Notes: a model not told the origin generated them from the sequence alone. Shown: positions 43,640-56,181, counted from the stretch's first letter. The stretch is DNA of 64,000 nucleotides from Serripes groenlandicus (GCA_031761405.1 JASEVX010000003.1:16409139-16473138), one strand, 5' to 3'. A program made the numbers and translations.

Positions 43640-45290
43640 TTAACCTTTTCCCACAAGAAAACCCTTTCCGACACTCATGCAGCAGACCAGTTTTGAAAAC
43701 AGTGAGAAAAAAAAGAAATTAGTCAAAATGAGCAATTTCCCATATTACCACACTGTTTTAAAATGTTTTAAATTATTATGTAATTAATACATTCCTGTTA
43801 TACAAGTAGTTCAAATGTCCCAACATACAGACACTTTCTGACCTATCTGCAGAAGATGACTTTCTAAATTATTTCAGAAATTGAGAATTTGCTCATGACA
43901 AGTAATTTCTCCTTTTGCCTAATTGTTTAGAAACTGTTCAATAATTGTGCTACATGTATCATTTATATAGTGTTTCCATAATTATAAATCAATATTTTCA
44001 AAGTAGTCTACTGCATGTTGTATAAATGAAAGGCTTAACATTTCATGTAAAACAACTCACATTCCAACTCAAGCAACGTATAGGTGCTGACCTCATAAAT
44101 TACAAAAAATGTCTTAAATTGTCATACTGCATGGTTTGTCAGAACTCTAGATAAAAAGATTATTTCACATTTTAAAATCTCTTTTTGAAAAATTGAAACT
44201 CAACCCTTTGTTGTCGGTAATCAAAATAATTGTGTCAGTGACATGATTGTTTTGAGTTTCAACAACATAGTCTGTCAAGAGACATATGGCGAAAATACCA
44301 GAAAATATGCAGTTATTGTCAATCATATGTGAAATATGTTGCAGATGATACTGGTGAAACCTTAGATCTCTGGTGAAATACAGATTCACACTCAGGATCA
44401 GGTCAATTTCCTTAAGTCATTCCATATCTGAAGTTTTTGATTTTCCAGGAAATGTTTATAATCCTTTTCGACCTCCAGACACATTTGCAATAGATAATAT
44501 TTAAAGAATAGTGACAAAAGGAGAAATTGCTAATAATGAGCAAATCTCCTTTTGCCAGAATAAATTCATCCCCATACAACAACTATTCTTTCATTTATAG
44601 AAATTACCCACCTCCCTTCAAGTTTTGTAAGCAACTGCTGTAGATTTATTATAGGTGGGAGAAATGTTCTTCTTTAGCAAATAATTCAACAATACCTGAT
44701 ACAAAATAATTGCATGTAATCAGTCTCCAAAGTAACTGTCAGTTATGGTCAGCATTTTCACTCTAATTTGCAGCAGACAAATCTAAATACATTTGAGCTT
44801 ACATGTGTTAATCATTTCCCACATACAACAAATCTGCAATAGACAAATATAAATACATTTGAGCTAACATGTGTTAATCATTTGCAACATACAACAAATC
44901 AATAGCTGAAGACATTGAAAATATGTACTAAAAATATGGAAAATCTCTTTTGTTGTAGGAATAATTACTAAAAAGTGTTGAAAACATTGTGGCAAAAGGA
45001 GAAATTGAGTGTTTAACTCTTTCCCTCATACAACAATTCTGCAGCAGACAAATATAAATACATTTGGGCTGACATGTGTTAACCCTTTCCAACATACAAG
45101 AAATCTATAGCTGAAGACATTGAAAATATCCCTAAAAAATATGGAAAAATCTCTATAATTGTAGGAATAATAACTGAAAAAAAATGAAAACATTGTGGCA
45201 AAAGGAGAAATTGAATGTTCAACCATTTCCCTTATAAAACAATTTTACAACAGACAAATCTAAATATATTTGGGCTGATATGTGTTAAAG
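43640..45290. repeat. Cluster of TTAA-family MITE pieces with a local tandem array
   Basis: Half-sites and hairpins recur through this region: GAGCAATTTCCCATATTACC (43720), GACAAGTAATTTCTCCTTTT (43896), GACAAAAGGAGAAATTGCTA with GAGCAAATCTCCTTTTGCCA (44512-44557). At 44779, 44844, 45049 and 45256 the word TAAATACATTTGAGCT with ACATGTGTTAA starts related units, two of them about 206 bp apart, each including AAAACATTGTGGCAAAAGGA and GAAATTGA. No gene is supported. Confidence 0.6.
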
Positions 45291-45429
45291 GGTACCAAGA
45301 ATGACATTCAAATACTCGATTAATATGTAGAAAAAAGTCATAAAAACCTAATGTGATAAGAACTTTCTTTGAAAAGTATCAACAAAATAACTTTAATAAG
45401 CATTTAAAATCCGAACTCAAAATAAGCCA

Positions 45430-45599
45430 GGTCGAGATTAACGAAAAAAAAAGATCGGCAATTTCCGTAAAATATACCGGAAGTGACGTGCTCATGAGGA
45501 ATTGAATGCAGGCTCTCATTATATTGACAGTGTAAATCGTGAACGCATCGATATATTTGGAATAATTAAAGAGAAATAAAACGTGAAACTGCCCAGAGA
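45430..45599 (+). promoter_or_regulatory. Promoter-like segment ahead of the THAP exon
   Basis: CGGCAATTTCCGTAAAATAT is followed by ACCGGAAGTGACGTGCTC, an ETS site fused to a CRE half-site, about 130 bp before the THAP frame. The segment at 52330-52375 on the other side of element copy 2 has CGGCAATTTCCGTGAAA and ACCGGAAGTCAG on the reverse-facing strand. The pairing suggests related promoter sequences, but transcription is not shown. Confidence 0.35.
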
Positions 45600-45794
45600 G
45601 TGTGTGGTAGGGAGTGTTTATACATGCCAAAGGACGGTGTTAGCTTTCATAGCTTCCCCAAATACGACACAGTAAGGAAAATGTGGATAAAGGCGGTGGA
45701 CTCGACGCGAAAACTTTGGAAATGTCCGACAAAACATACCGTGGTTTGTTCCGACAAGTACATTTTTCGTGTGAAAAATGAAATGCGTCGGTAA
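45570..45794 (+). pseudogene. Degenerate THAP-domain exon
   Basis: The frame is open from after a TAA at 45567 to TAA at 45792-45794, with no ATG before 45624. It reads RVCGRECLYMPKDG, GVSFHSFPKYDTVRKMWIKAV, then a W-K-C stretch and PTKHTVVCSDKYIF. The THAP family pattern (C-x2-4-C, SFHxFP, a conserved W, then CSxHF) is clear in order and spacing. The last zinc ligand is altered: lysine stands where THAP domains have histidine, and the usual C-terminal AVPTIF-type end is missing. CGTCGGTAACTG at the end could be a splice donor, so it may be an exon and not a whole ORF. THAP domains bind DNA and are shared by host regulators and P-element-type transposases. It lies 107 bp left of TIR element copy 2. 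Confidence 0.65.
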
Positions 45795-47529
45795 CTGATA
45801 AGCTTGAAAATTATCTTATTCCTATGAAAAATATCCGAATCCATTTGTAATGTAATTATTTCACAAGGGTTTTCTAACATTACATCACTTTGCACCATAT
45901 ACAGTACAGCTCAAGGGTTTTTTCTCAAAAACCCTCACCCCCGGGTTGAGGGGGATATCAATAAAATGATAAACCGCCGGCGTTAAGTCGCTCCCCCGGC
46001 TTAACCCGGCGTTTTCCAGGTATTTCAGAGATAGAGGGATTGCAGGGTTCCCTCCGCAGCAAATATTAAATGGGAGTGACCTATATTTCTTCCGCGGATC
46101 CCCCGCGGAGCCACCGCGAAGCCCCCGCGGAAAAATGCGAGTAGGTGTGTTTTAATTTCATCCGATTATACATTATGTTAACTATTCTGTATTGTTTACT
46201 CTGCTTCCCAAATAGTTAATTTTGCAGGCATATGCATCATGAACGATTATTTACTTTTCAAAATAATTGCTCGCCATATTGATTATTCTGCATGGCGAGT
46301 GTTTATAAAAAAAATCAATATATTGCAATTTAATTTCAATAATAATTACGTTCTTTCTCAAGCTCCTCTAGATTAAATGTTTTGGATGACTTTCCCTCTT
46401 TTCATTGGCTTTTAATTAGTGTTACTATATTTCATATTGTAACCCATTTTCATTAGTCCGAACCAGAAGTCTGTAAACGCATCTACAGTCGATTTATGTT
46501 GTAATTATGGACGGAAGAGAGAACACTGAAAAGGGAGCGACTTCTACGTGTCTTTAAATATGACCCCCTACTCAAATCTATAGGTTTACTGCTAATTTTT
46601 CAGGTCATTACATGTTTCTTCGGATATTAGCAAACCAATGGCTAAATCAAATAATGACAATTGAGTCAGATCAGATAAATCACTGTTACTAAATGTACTA
46701 TGTACACTGTAGACCTGGATGTGTATATATATATATGTGCAAACTTGACTCATCATGTATGTTTTATATGCTGAAACAAAGAACAAAACAAAGAAACACT
46801 GGAACAGTCGCATATATTCTACAGCATAGTTATTCTACAGCATAATTGAGAAATACAGCCTTACCTTTGAGAATAATAATCCTATTTCTACATTTACATA
46901 CAATTAAGATCAACACGATTATGATAAATCCATAAACAAATTTATATTGATTTACCAAATCAACAAAAATCACTTTTTATGCGACACTCCATTGAAGACA
47001 AATAAATCTTAAAACAAATTTATTTTCAATATAAACATTACTGTTTGCGAGTAAAGGGGTTAACACTTTATAAAGCACGTGACAGATGAAAAACGTGTGA
47101 TGTATTTCGTGTTGGTTGTCAGGCTGATTGAAAGACGGTGACTTGCATATAGATCACAGGGCATTGTTTTTATTGACACGACTAACCCGCTGGTAATCTG
47201 ACAGTTTGTTTCGTCGTTTAAATAACATCGTTATTTTGCAAGCAAATTACATACAAATATAAATACATTTTATAAGATTCAGCTTAAAACTTGTGTTTTG
47301 CTATTTTCAATAGAAATATGTAAAAGAAATTGATCTATATCCCCTAAAAAACACAAACGATATTAGAACAATGTAAAACGACAACATAAAGTATATATGA
47401 TCAAAGTTCTATATAATTTGTTTTTAGCGTAGGCAGTGAAGTGTAGATCCAAACCACTATGCATGAATGTGCGTGCTGATCTATATATATACATTTAGCA
47501 AATGCCATTACGTTGGGTGTCCTTAATCA

Positions 47530-47930
47530 TGATTGTCTGCAGTGTTGAGATATGTGAATTGGCCGCCGTAATTTGACTGAACAATTGTTGAAAACGACGT
47601 TTTATCCCAGTTAATCAACATTGAGCATTGTTAAAAGCATATGATAAAATGCTCATTTTAAAAAATAAACGGAAACTTTTATGAAAGCATTTAATTCGGA
47701 GTAGAGATCTCAAATATACAAATAGTCTGCATGTTTAAAATAATTGTATCGGAGCAAAAAATAGGTTCTATTTCTGGTTTATATTTATTTACGTTTACCA
47801 ATATATACCTTTATCATAAGCCTCGAACATAGGACATGTCCCGGAGAAAGCTAGGAAACACATGAGTGTGTGAACTGGCCGCCGTGATATGACTGAATAT
47901 TGTTGAAAACGGCGTTAAGCTTTTCTTACT
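47530..47930 (+). repeat. Two SINE family B 3' fragments inside copy 2
   Basis: GAATTGGCCGCCGTAATTTG with ACTGAACAATTGTTGAAAAC (about 47555-47600), and GAACTGGCCGCCGTGATATG with ACTGAATATTGTTGAAAACG and GCGTTAAG (about 47873-47920). Both lack the tRNA-like head. Their mirror images are at 57395-57500 and 57695-57790 in copy 3, so they predate the split of copies 2 and 3. Confidence 0.65.
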
Positions 47931-48897
47931 GTAATTCGATTAATTAAATCCTGCACAGGCAAGAACAAATGAAACATGCACAAAACAACCGCTGTACACT
48001 AGTTCAGAGCGAGTGTATGAGAAAAGGAACAAGCTATTTTAAGTGTAGGTCCTTGTTCTGGATGTAAACTGTTCACAAAAGCAACTTTTAACTTGGGCCA
48101 TGCACAAGCTCATACTATCCTCATCAACATTAAATAAATATGAAGCAGACGACTAGAGACGACGAAATCTCTTTCATGATAGTACTATTTAGTAAATGAA
48201 TACAAACCATTGTAGTAAAATGAGAAATTTCTCACAGTGTTTTCAAAAACCCTATGTTTTAGATGCGTCTTCGTGTCGCAAAGGGTTAACATTGAGATAG
48301 TTCTTCCTGTGTCACAATATTAGAAAATATGCTTATGTTTTGCCAAAAACCTTTCCACGTTGGGGCATGCAGAAGATTTCTGTTAATGGGAAAGAGATGT
48401 CTGAATACACAAGCTAAAATACATTTTGTTAACACAGACAAACAATCTTTTAGAAATGTTTGGTGACTTTCGGTATTGTTAATTTGGCATCAACGTTATT
48501 TTTGTTTTAAACGAGGGGTCAACGTTTCTGTTGATGTTGTGTTTTTGCCATTTATGATTGTATAACAGGTTGCTGGTGTACATTCACTTTACTGTTCGAA
48601 GTGGCATCAATATCCCCTAACACGGCTCATTTATAGGTTATATTTCGTACTTGTGCATAGTGGACTTCGTTTAGATATATGAATATAGTAAAATAAAACA
48701 TCATGGAAAAAGCTGGTGTATCTTAAAATTGCCATCTGATACGTCGACTATCTTTAACAGATCCAAGTTACATCCTAAACCGGTGCGTGATCGCCCCGCT
48801 CAATGAATATGTATACTTACATCCTATGCAGCAGACGACATATAAAACATCTACGCAAAACTTCGTGATATTAAAATTCACAGAAGCTTAATTATTG

Positions 48898-49150
48898 AGC
48901 CCCGGTACCTCAGTCGGTAGCGACGCAGGCTGTCAATCCAACGGTTGTGAGTTCGAATACCAGCTCCGCTAACATTTTCGAAGTTTGACGACAAGCGTCA
49001 CTCGTGTTTCACCAATGGGCTAACAGTCAATGTTGATAAGCAGCCAGCTACTTTGGAAGTATGTTGTAAGTCGAACTGGTAGTTAAGTACGTGAACTGGC
49101 ACCCGTGATATACTGAACAATAGTTGAAAACCTCGTTAAGCCCCAATCAA
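48898..49150 (+). repeat. tRNA-derived SINE, family B, full length
   Basis: Head: GAGCCCCGGTACCTCAGTCG and GGTTGTGAGTTCGAATACCA, the A- and B-box-like segments. Body: TTTCACCAATGGGCTAACAG and GATAAGCAGCCAGCTACTTT. 3' part: GTACGTGAACTGGCACCCGT, GATATACTGAACAATAGTTG, CCTCGTTAAGCCCCAATCAA and a short ATCAATGAATCAAT tail. The mirror copy without the head is at 56737-56930 in copy 3. Confidence 0.8.
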
Positions 49151-51660
49151 TGAATCAATATTGAATAAAGTTGAAAACATGGTGGTAACATGAGAAATTT
49201 TACATTTTGTCACAACGTTTTCATAAGTGATCTGTTGTAGAGGCGTTGACAGCGTCTGTATGTGGTAAAAGGGCACAATAGTTTCCCGGCATACCAAACA
49301 CTTTTAAAATAGTATTAATGGCTTCCATCCTACGCACTAATAGATGCGGAAACATACATTGCATCGTGTCAGAGTAAATAAAATCGTTAGTATTGGTAAA
49401 TTAACAATACAATACCATGATCTAACTGAAATACAGTTGAAAGTCATCTACAATAACCCTGGGTAAAGGGTTGACATGTGTTGTAATAAACATCTACTTT
49501 ATCTTAATCCGTATTAAAGAGTGGTTTACTGTTAATTACTCCTATTCTATATCTCAAAAGCAGGTTGGTTAATCAGCGTGACAATATAATATGTATAAAG
49601 ATAATTCCTGAAAAACAAGCGCATTTCTATTAACTTTGCATCTTTAAACATCGTGTAAAAGAGTGACTTAGAATAAATTAATTTTAAAATATCTGCCATT
49701 CTGAACTATATTTACATTTCATTTTCAATGGATAGATCATTGTCATGTAATATGGTCATATCATGGTCCTAGCTACTTAACTGTTTACAACCTATTAATA
49801 AAGCTAATACAAAACAGAATGTGACTTCGGAAGCTAAGGGATGATTCCATCGGCATAGGGAATTTTGAACTAACCTTAACACGACAGTTTTTCTCGGATT
49901 TATTCGGTCCGGGAAATATAAGATGGAGGAATCGTGAGCCGCATAAACGAGGGATAAGACGAACATATGACAAAGACGGTTCTTCTAAGAAAAGACCAGA
50001 GGAGGGAAAAACAAGTGTAATTCCTCTCTTTAGCACTATGTACTATTGAATAAAGTAGACACCATTGTGGCGGACGGGAACACTGTTTTCACAACTCTTC
50101 TACTGCTAAGGGGTCAGAAAGCGCATTGTGGAAAATGGAGACAGGGCTGAAAATAATGATTGACAAAGTGTTTTAAAAGTCGTCTGCTTGGTGTTTTTTG
50201 GAAAGGGGTTAACTTAATAAGATCATTACGCGATCAGCTAACAAGCGCTCATCTTTTTATTTTTTAATTAACTCCCCTTTCCAACATATGATAAATCCGC
50301 AGCAGACGACATTCAAAACGTCTACATATAATACAGAAACATATATCAAAGACTTAAAGATCTTTTATGGAATAGAGATGAAAACATTTGACATGTGGAG
50401 AACTTGCTCATGACGGGTTTTGTTAGTACATGTTTCACGTCACGCCAAAACCGACCTTCGGATATATTGACATAAATAGAATTTACAATAAAAAACCTAC
50501 GTTTATAGTTAGTGTTTGGTCATAACCGTTCTCGTGAGGCTTGTACGCCTAGATACAAGTAGTAAGACGATTAGATCATGATCTTATTGCGCGGATGCGA
50601 TTGTTGATATTTTTTCTGAATTACATTACATGCACATCCTTTTCAACTAAATTGTAGTATGCCACTGAGAGGAAGGCTATTCCACATGCAACAAATCAGC
50701 AGTAGTCAATTTGAAAACTTATAGGCAAACATATGGAAACTTTATAAACGAAAGTACAATTATTGAATAAGGTTGAAACTATTGAGACAATTTCGTCTTT
50801 TGTCACAATGTTTCCAAATCGTCTTCTGTAGCTGCGTCAGAAAGCGTCTGCCAGAGGGAAAGGGAAAACATATAGATGACAAAACAGAATTGAACTTCCT
50901 CATCTTTCCAGTCAATGTTAGGTATAAGTTTCCATATTCAAAACCACACGAAATGCGAGTATTGTGAATTAAACATTGCGATTCTCATTAACAAGTGTCC
51001 AGTTGTCATTTTATTTCTTGTCTGACTTATCGGCCAGAAAACAGATCCGTCAATCAAAGATCCGCCGATATTGATAGGAGAGGACATATGACACCGGGTG
51101 GTAGAATTGATATGTGAATTTATGATACATGAATGCTTGATCAAGCCGACAGCATATGTGATTAACCATAACATAATAATACAAACAACTCAGATAGTCG
51201 ACATGTGTTTAACACCTATTAATTGAAAGTAATAATTGACGTTCACTTGTTTTGATCGCATTACAGATGGGCTAATGTTACATGTCGCGTCTGGCTTACT
51301 GAATAGGATATCCCTCTTGATTTAAAAACAATTTACTCCAATAGTCTGATGTTGTGTATTAACTACCGTTTGATACATGATAAAATTCCGCGGGACCGCG
51401 AGGTTATTGTAGGGGAAACCCCGCATACAGATGAGCGGGAACGCCGTGGGGCTGCATTATCACAGCTGTCAATCATCGTGACGTCATAAATCGTTATCAG
51501 ATTTCCCTCCGCGGATTTAATAGTTGAATGATCAAACCCGGCGGGGCCGCGGGGTTATTGTAGCGGAAACCCTGCGTACAGGTGAGCGGGAACGCCGTGG
51601 GGTTGCCTTATCAGCCCGCGGGGTGAGTTTTTTTTTGGAAAACCCCCCTGAGCTGTACTG

Positions 51661-52095
51661 TATATAAAGATTGAGTCACAACACATAAAAATAGACAATC
51701 AGATTTGTTTCCAAATTTTAAGGCAGTTTGTATCTATTTACATAATTGCAATGCCGGCTTTTGTTCATTACTGTTCTCCAAATACTTCGATAATTGTTGT
51801 GTGACGATATTACGAACAGTGAGGATCCTGATCAGTCTTAACAGAAGAGCATATTTATCTGAATATTCCCAACTATCGGAAGGCGGGTTTTCATTTGACA
51901 CGGTATTATTATTATGAACTACGTGCAACTTAGTCACGCAGATCAAATGGAAAATTAAAAGTAGTTCTAGATATAAAACTAAAAGTAGTTCTAGATATAA
52001 AAATTTAAAGTTTAAATACTTCTTAAAATAACCTTTTACAAATATCAATTTATTCTCGCATGTTATCAATACTTTTAAGCTGAAAATAGCACGAA
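51661..52095. other. Start of the unique spacer between copies 2 and 3
   Basis: AAAAGTAGTTCTAGATATAAA occurs twice in tandem at about 51956-51998. The 121-codon minus-strand frame (51734-52099) overlaps this and begins inside the exon candidate's stop; it has no recognised motif. Confidence 0.35.
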
Positions 52096-52283
52096 TCATT
52101 CATCACGAACAATTTCACGTCCTGCTTCGTCTGCAGACTCGCTGCTCGTTTCAGATCGTTTTCCTGACTCAAACTGGTATGATCTGATCTCTAAAGGTGC
52201 TAGACCGTTGCCTAGGTCATCTGTCTTACTGTACAGTATAATTCTTCATATACAGCTCTGTAATTCAACTCATCCGTCATCAT
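52096..52283 (-). pseudogene. Frame-split first-exon candidate
   Basis: On the minus strand ATGATG at 52283-52278 opens a frame MMTDELNYRAVYEELYC that hits a stop at 52212-52214. A second frame, one base off and open from 52245 to a TGA at 52096-52098, reads LYSKTDDLGNGLAPLEIRSY and then QFESGKRSETSSESADEAGR. The second peptide has a serine/glutamate-rich, clearly non-random composition. SYQFE loosely recalls the PYQFEP-type region of invertebrate P2X7-like cytosolic domains, but that is a weak memory match. Either a single-base frameshift broke the exon or the ACA-GTAAGA at about 52230 is a real donor. Upstream (52290-52375) lie TGACGTAG and CCGGAAG motifs. Confidence 0.4.
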
Positions 52284-52399
52284 TGAAATCGAAACAACTC
52301 CTCATCACTACGTCATCACGGTAAACCGGAAGTCAGTTTAATTTCACTTTTCGCACTCGGCAATTTCCGTGAAAGAGTAATTTTATTGCACAAAATTTA

Positions 52400-53100
52400 G
52401 GTTTATGAGTCATGACTTTTAAAAAAACTCACATGTTTCATTTAAACAGTCAAACAATAGCATAATTATGTATACTGGGTTGTGTTGTAAGTGTGGAGCC
52501 TGTGTACATAAATTATTACAGTGATGTGTGTTATTTTGTAAAGGCTTATATGATTAAACTGTTGGTGGTAGCTATCACAGCAAAGTGTAGATAGAGTGTA
52601 ATATGATCACTGAATCTGATCTTTGCTTTCTCTCTCTTGATTCCAGTCAGTGCATTTTAAAGTCATTTCACAATGACATTGATTGCTCTTACATAGCAAC
52701 TTTTAGCAACCTTGATAGAAAATGAGTAATGACACATACTGTGCTTTTTATTATGGCTCAATGAAAACTTTAAAGGTTTTCAACTGTTTAATTATTGTTT
52801 GTGAATACTAGTATTTAACTGAAAGTCAGATTAATATTGATTTACTATGTTTTCTGACCTGTGTATGCATGCATCATGTAAAGGTATATACACAATAAAC
52901 AACTGCTATCCAGAGCCTCATGTTTCAAAGATTCTTTTACTTGGTAGTGCTTTACTATTACAACTTACTGGGCACCAAACTGTACAATAACTTATATACA
53001 TGTAGTTGAATTTAGGCTGTTTTATATGCTTTTTCGTAGTTATGCATTAATTTATTGCAATATGAGTTTTGTAAATAAGTGGGTTTTCAGTTACTTATTT
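52400..53100. other. Unassigned AT-rich part of the spacer
   Basis: I see no gene or repeat that I can support here. Confidence 0.4.
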
Positions 53101-53650
53101 TTGCAAAGGAGGATCAGCACCTTCTTTAAACGCCAACCTTAAAAAACATTTTCCTCTGATCCTCTTGTCGGATTCCAATATAATTTTACAGAAATGTTCC
53201 TTATATGACCCTTAACAAAATAAATTCTAGTCATAGTAATTGCTTGCAAAATAGGTGGCAGTAGAAAAGGGACAAAATGAAAAGAAAGAAAAATCCATGC
53301 TTTTGAAAAGGGTTGTCTTATTTTAAGATAAATGTGTTTAAAGGTACCTCCAGTGTCTCTCTCTAAAAAAAAAAGCAATAGTGATTGGTTACAAGACATA
53401 GCATACAGGTGGCATCAGAAAATGGGTAAATTAACTTTAAGCTTCAAATGACATCTCCTTACCATATATACCATTTTTAACCCAACTTAATAGGAATGTT
53501 CTTTTGTGGGTCTCTTTCTAAATTGTTCACAGAAACAAATTCTATATAGGAATCCGCTTGTCTGATTTCAAGATAATTTGGTACAAAGAGTCCTTAAAAA
53601 AATTCATTCCCACTCTTGATCAAATATTTCTTTTATTATCTGTAACATTT
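53100..53650 (-). repeat. Bivalve-type repeat, antisense
   Basis: TTTTCCTCTGATCCTCTTGTCGG, GATTCCAATATAATTTTACAG and AAATGTTCCTTATATGACCC are the reverse complement of the GGGTCA, AAGGAACATTTCTG, ATTGGAATC and GAGGA sequence at 16.1-17.2 kb. A second antisense unit follows at about 53440-53600. Confidence 0.65.
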
Positions 53651-54259
53651 GCTACTATACTATCACGCAGATGATCGATTTATGGCAGTGTTGGCCCTCT
53701 TCATGTTTGCTTACAGTTTAAATAATCATCATATCAAGTTTAATAAATATGGCAAGTTATTTGACCATCCAAGTATGCATTATGGAGATACAGTACAGCT
53801 CAAGGGGGGTTTCCCCAAAAAACCACCCCCGCGGGCTGATAAGGCAGCCCCACCGCGTTGATCATTCAACTATTAAGTCCGCGGAGGGAAATCTGATAAC
53901 GAGTTATGACGTCACGATGATTGACAGCTGTGATAAAGACAGCCCCACGGCGTTCCCGCTCATCTGTATGCGGGGTTTCCTCTACAATAACCCCGCGGTC
54001 CCGCGGAATTTCATCATTTATCAAACGGTAGTTAATACACAACATCACACTATTGGAGTAAAATGTTTTTAAATCAATGGGGATATCCTATTCAGTAAGG
54101 CAGACGCGACGTGTAACATTAGCCCATCTGTAATGCGATCAAAACAAGTGAACGTCAATTATTACTTTCAATTAATAGGTGTTAACAACATGTCGACAAT
54201 CAGAGTTGTTTGGTATTATTATGTTATGGTTAATCACATATGCTGTCGGCTTTATGAAG

Positions 54260-54595
54260 TTTGATGAGTTTGATAAGTTTATTCATTCAAATTCCTTTAG
54301 GCTTCCAGCCCATGAGGATACATGTTATATAAACTGCTGACTGACAGTAACACAACAGAGAAAATAAACATACATACATATTTACAAAGTTCCTGGTGGC
54401 GAAATATAAGTAATGTTTTCATGAGTTTGCCTTTAACCGCCGTCAACATCTTCGCTTGGAGAAATTTGAAAATTGAAAAGAAAATAGACAGTTACAACAA
54501 TAACAATGTGACAAGAAGAGAAGAGAAGCCGCCTATTTGGACCAGTTCTCCTCTTTTCACAATGTCCCTATATAAGCAACGATTGATTTATATAC
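54260..54595. mobile_element. 336-bp insertion with 6-bp target duplication in copy 3
   Basis: ATGAAG occurs at 54254-54259 and again at 54596-54601. Copy 1 has the single uninterrupted site (reverse complement of CATGATTGCTTCATAAAGCC near 42266). Near its right side ACAATGTGACAAGAAGAGAA faces TTCTCCTCTTTTCACAATGT, a hairpin related to the centre of the TTAA family. No TIR at the ends and no credible gene; the 114-codon frame over it is chance. Confidence 0.65.
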
Positions 54596-56010
54596 ATGAA
54601 GCATTCATGTATCATAAATTCACAAATCAATTCTACCACCCGGTGTCATATGTCCTCTCCTATTAATATCGGCGAATCTTTGATTGACGGATCTGTTTTC
54701 TGGCCGATAAGTCAGACAAGAAATAAAATGACAACTGGACGCTTGTTAATGAGAATCGCAATGTTTATTTCACAATACTCGCATTTGGTGCGGTTTTGAA
54801 TATGGAAACTTATACCCAACATTGACTGGAAAGATGAGGAAGTTCAATTCTGTGTTGTCGTCTATATGTTTTCCCTTTCTCACTTGCAGACGCTTTCTTA
54901 CGCAGCTACAGAAGACGATTTGGAAACATTGTGACAAAAGACGAAATTGTCGCGATAGTTTCAATCTTATTCAATAATTGTACTTTCTTTATAAAGTTTC
55001 CATATGTTTGCCTATAAGTTTTCAAATTGACTACTGCTGATTTGTTGCATGTGGAAAATGGTTAATAAGAATAGCCTTCCTCTCAGTGGCATAATACAAC
55101 TTAGTTGTAAAGGATGTGGATGTAATGTTATTCAGAAAAAAATATCACCATTCGCATACGCGCAATAAAATCATGATGTAACCGTCTTACTACATGTATC
55201 TAGGCTTACAAGCCTAACGAGAACGGTTATGACCAAAACACTAACTATAAACGTACGTTTTTTATTGCAAATTCTATTTATGTCAATATATCCGAAGGTC
55301 GGTTTTGGCGTGACGTGAAACATGTATTAACAAAACCCGTCATGATCAAGTTCTCAATTTGTCAAATGTTTTCATCTCTAGTCCATAATAGATCTTTAAG
55401 TGTTTGATATATGTTTCTGTATTATATGTAGACGTTTTGAATGTAGTCTGCTGCGGATTTATCATATATTTGAAAGGGGGGTTAAATAAAAAATAAAAAG
55501 ATGAGCGCTTGTAATGATCTTATCAAGTTAACCCCTTAACCTTAACTCCCGTCCGCCACTTGATTCAATAGTACATAGTGCTAAAGAGTGTAATTACACT
55601 TATGTTTTCCTCCTCTGGTCTTTTCTTAGAAGCACCTTCTTTGTCATCTTTTCGTCTTAGTCCTTAGTTTGTGCGGCTCACGATGGTGTCTTCTCAAACA
55701 AATGTTTTACCTGCAACGGGGTAAAAGGCTTTGACATATCTTCTGATGATGTCTTTCCTTACCGAGTCTAGTTCCTCCTTAATCTTCACCCCGCCACCGA
55801 ACCAACTAATCTCCCATCTTATATTTCCCGGACCGAAACCGAAAAAAAGTCGTGTTAAGGTTAGTACAACATTCCCTATGCCGATGGAATCATCCCTTAG
55901 CTTCCGAAGTCACCTTCTGTTTTGTATTAGCCTTTTTAAATAGGTTGTAAACAGTTAAGTAGCTAGGACCATGATGTGACCATATTACAGGACAATGATC
56001 TATGAATTGA

Positions 56011-56181
56011 TTGATTGATTGGGGTTTAACGCCGTTTTTAACAATTTCTCCGTTATATCACGGCGGCCTGTTCTCCTGCATTTCCTGGTTTTCTCACACC
56101 AGTACTCCACACAACAATCTTCCCAAACAACTGGCTGCTTTTCCACATAGACTTAGCCCATTGGTGGAAGACGAATGACGC
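56011..56181 (-). repeat. SINE family B, antisense, 5'-truncated, with 14-bp target duplication
   Basis: GATCTATGAATTGA is found at 55997-56010 and 56182-56195. Copies 1 (40508-40524, reverse complement) and 2 (about 49728) have the site once. The minus strand reads CACCAATGGGCTAAGTCTAT, AAAAGCAGCCAGTTGTTTGG, GTACTGGTGTGAGAAAACC, GGCCGCCGTGATATAACGGA, GGCGTTAAACCCCAATCAAT with a TCAA-repeat tail. The tRNA-like head is missing. Clean target duplication and tail show ordinary target-primed insertion, and it is among the youngest events here. Confidence 0.85.

Larger units (their letters stand above)
45902..51660 (+). mobile_element. TIR element copy 2 (5759 bp), longest copy with both ends
   Basis: Starts CAGTACAGCTCAAGGGTTTT and ends CCTGAGCTGTACTG, inverted repeats, with TA on each side (45900-45901 and 51661-51662). 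The left end has CCGCCGGCGTTAAGTCGC and several CCGCGG motifs (46090-46130). The right end has two copies of a module (about 51390 and 51540) with ACCGCGAGGTTATTGTAGGG, AGCGGGAACGCCGTGGGG and CCGCGG. Inside are SINE pieces (47530-47625, 47830-47930 and 48898-49150) and a TTAA-family MITE (50685-50870). Small minus-strand frames conserved among the copies include MMSQVCTYIYIHIQVYSVH (46592-46813) and STTRCHMSSPINIGGSLIDG (50938-51174), neither recognised. No transposase, integrase or RT motif is seen. Copy 3 is its inverted partner. Confidence 0.85.

Noticed and set aside
48898..48970. tRNA gene
   Set aside because: Same reason: it is the head of a SINE, with a TTCGAATACC box and no proper cloverleaf.
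51734..52099. 121-codon minus-strand protein
   Set aside because: AT-rich, partly in a 20-bp tandem repeat, and it begins at the stop of a more convincing frame; likely chance.
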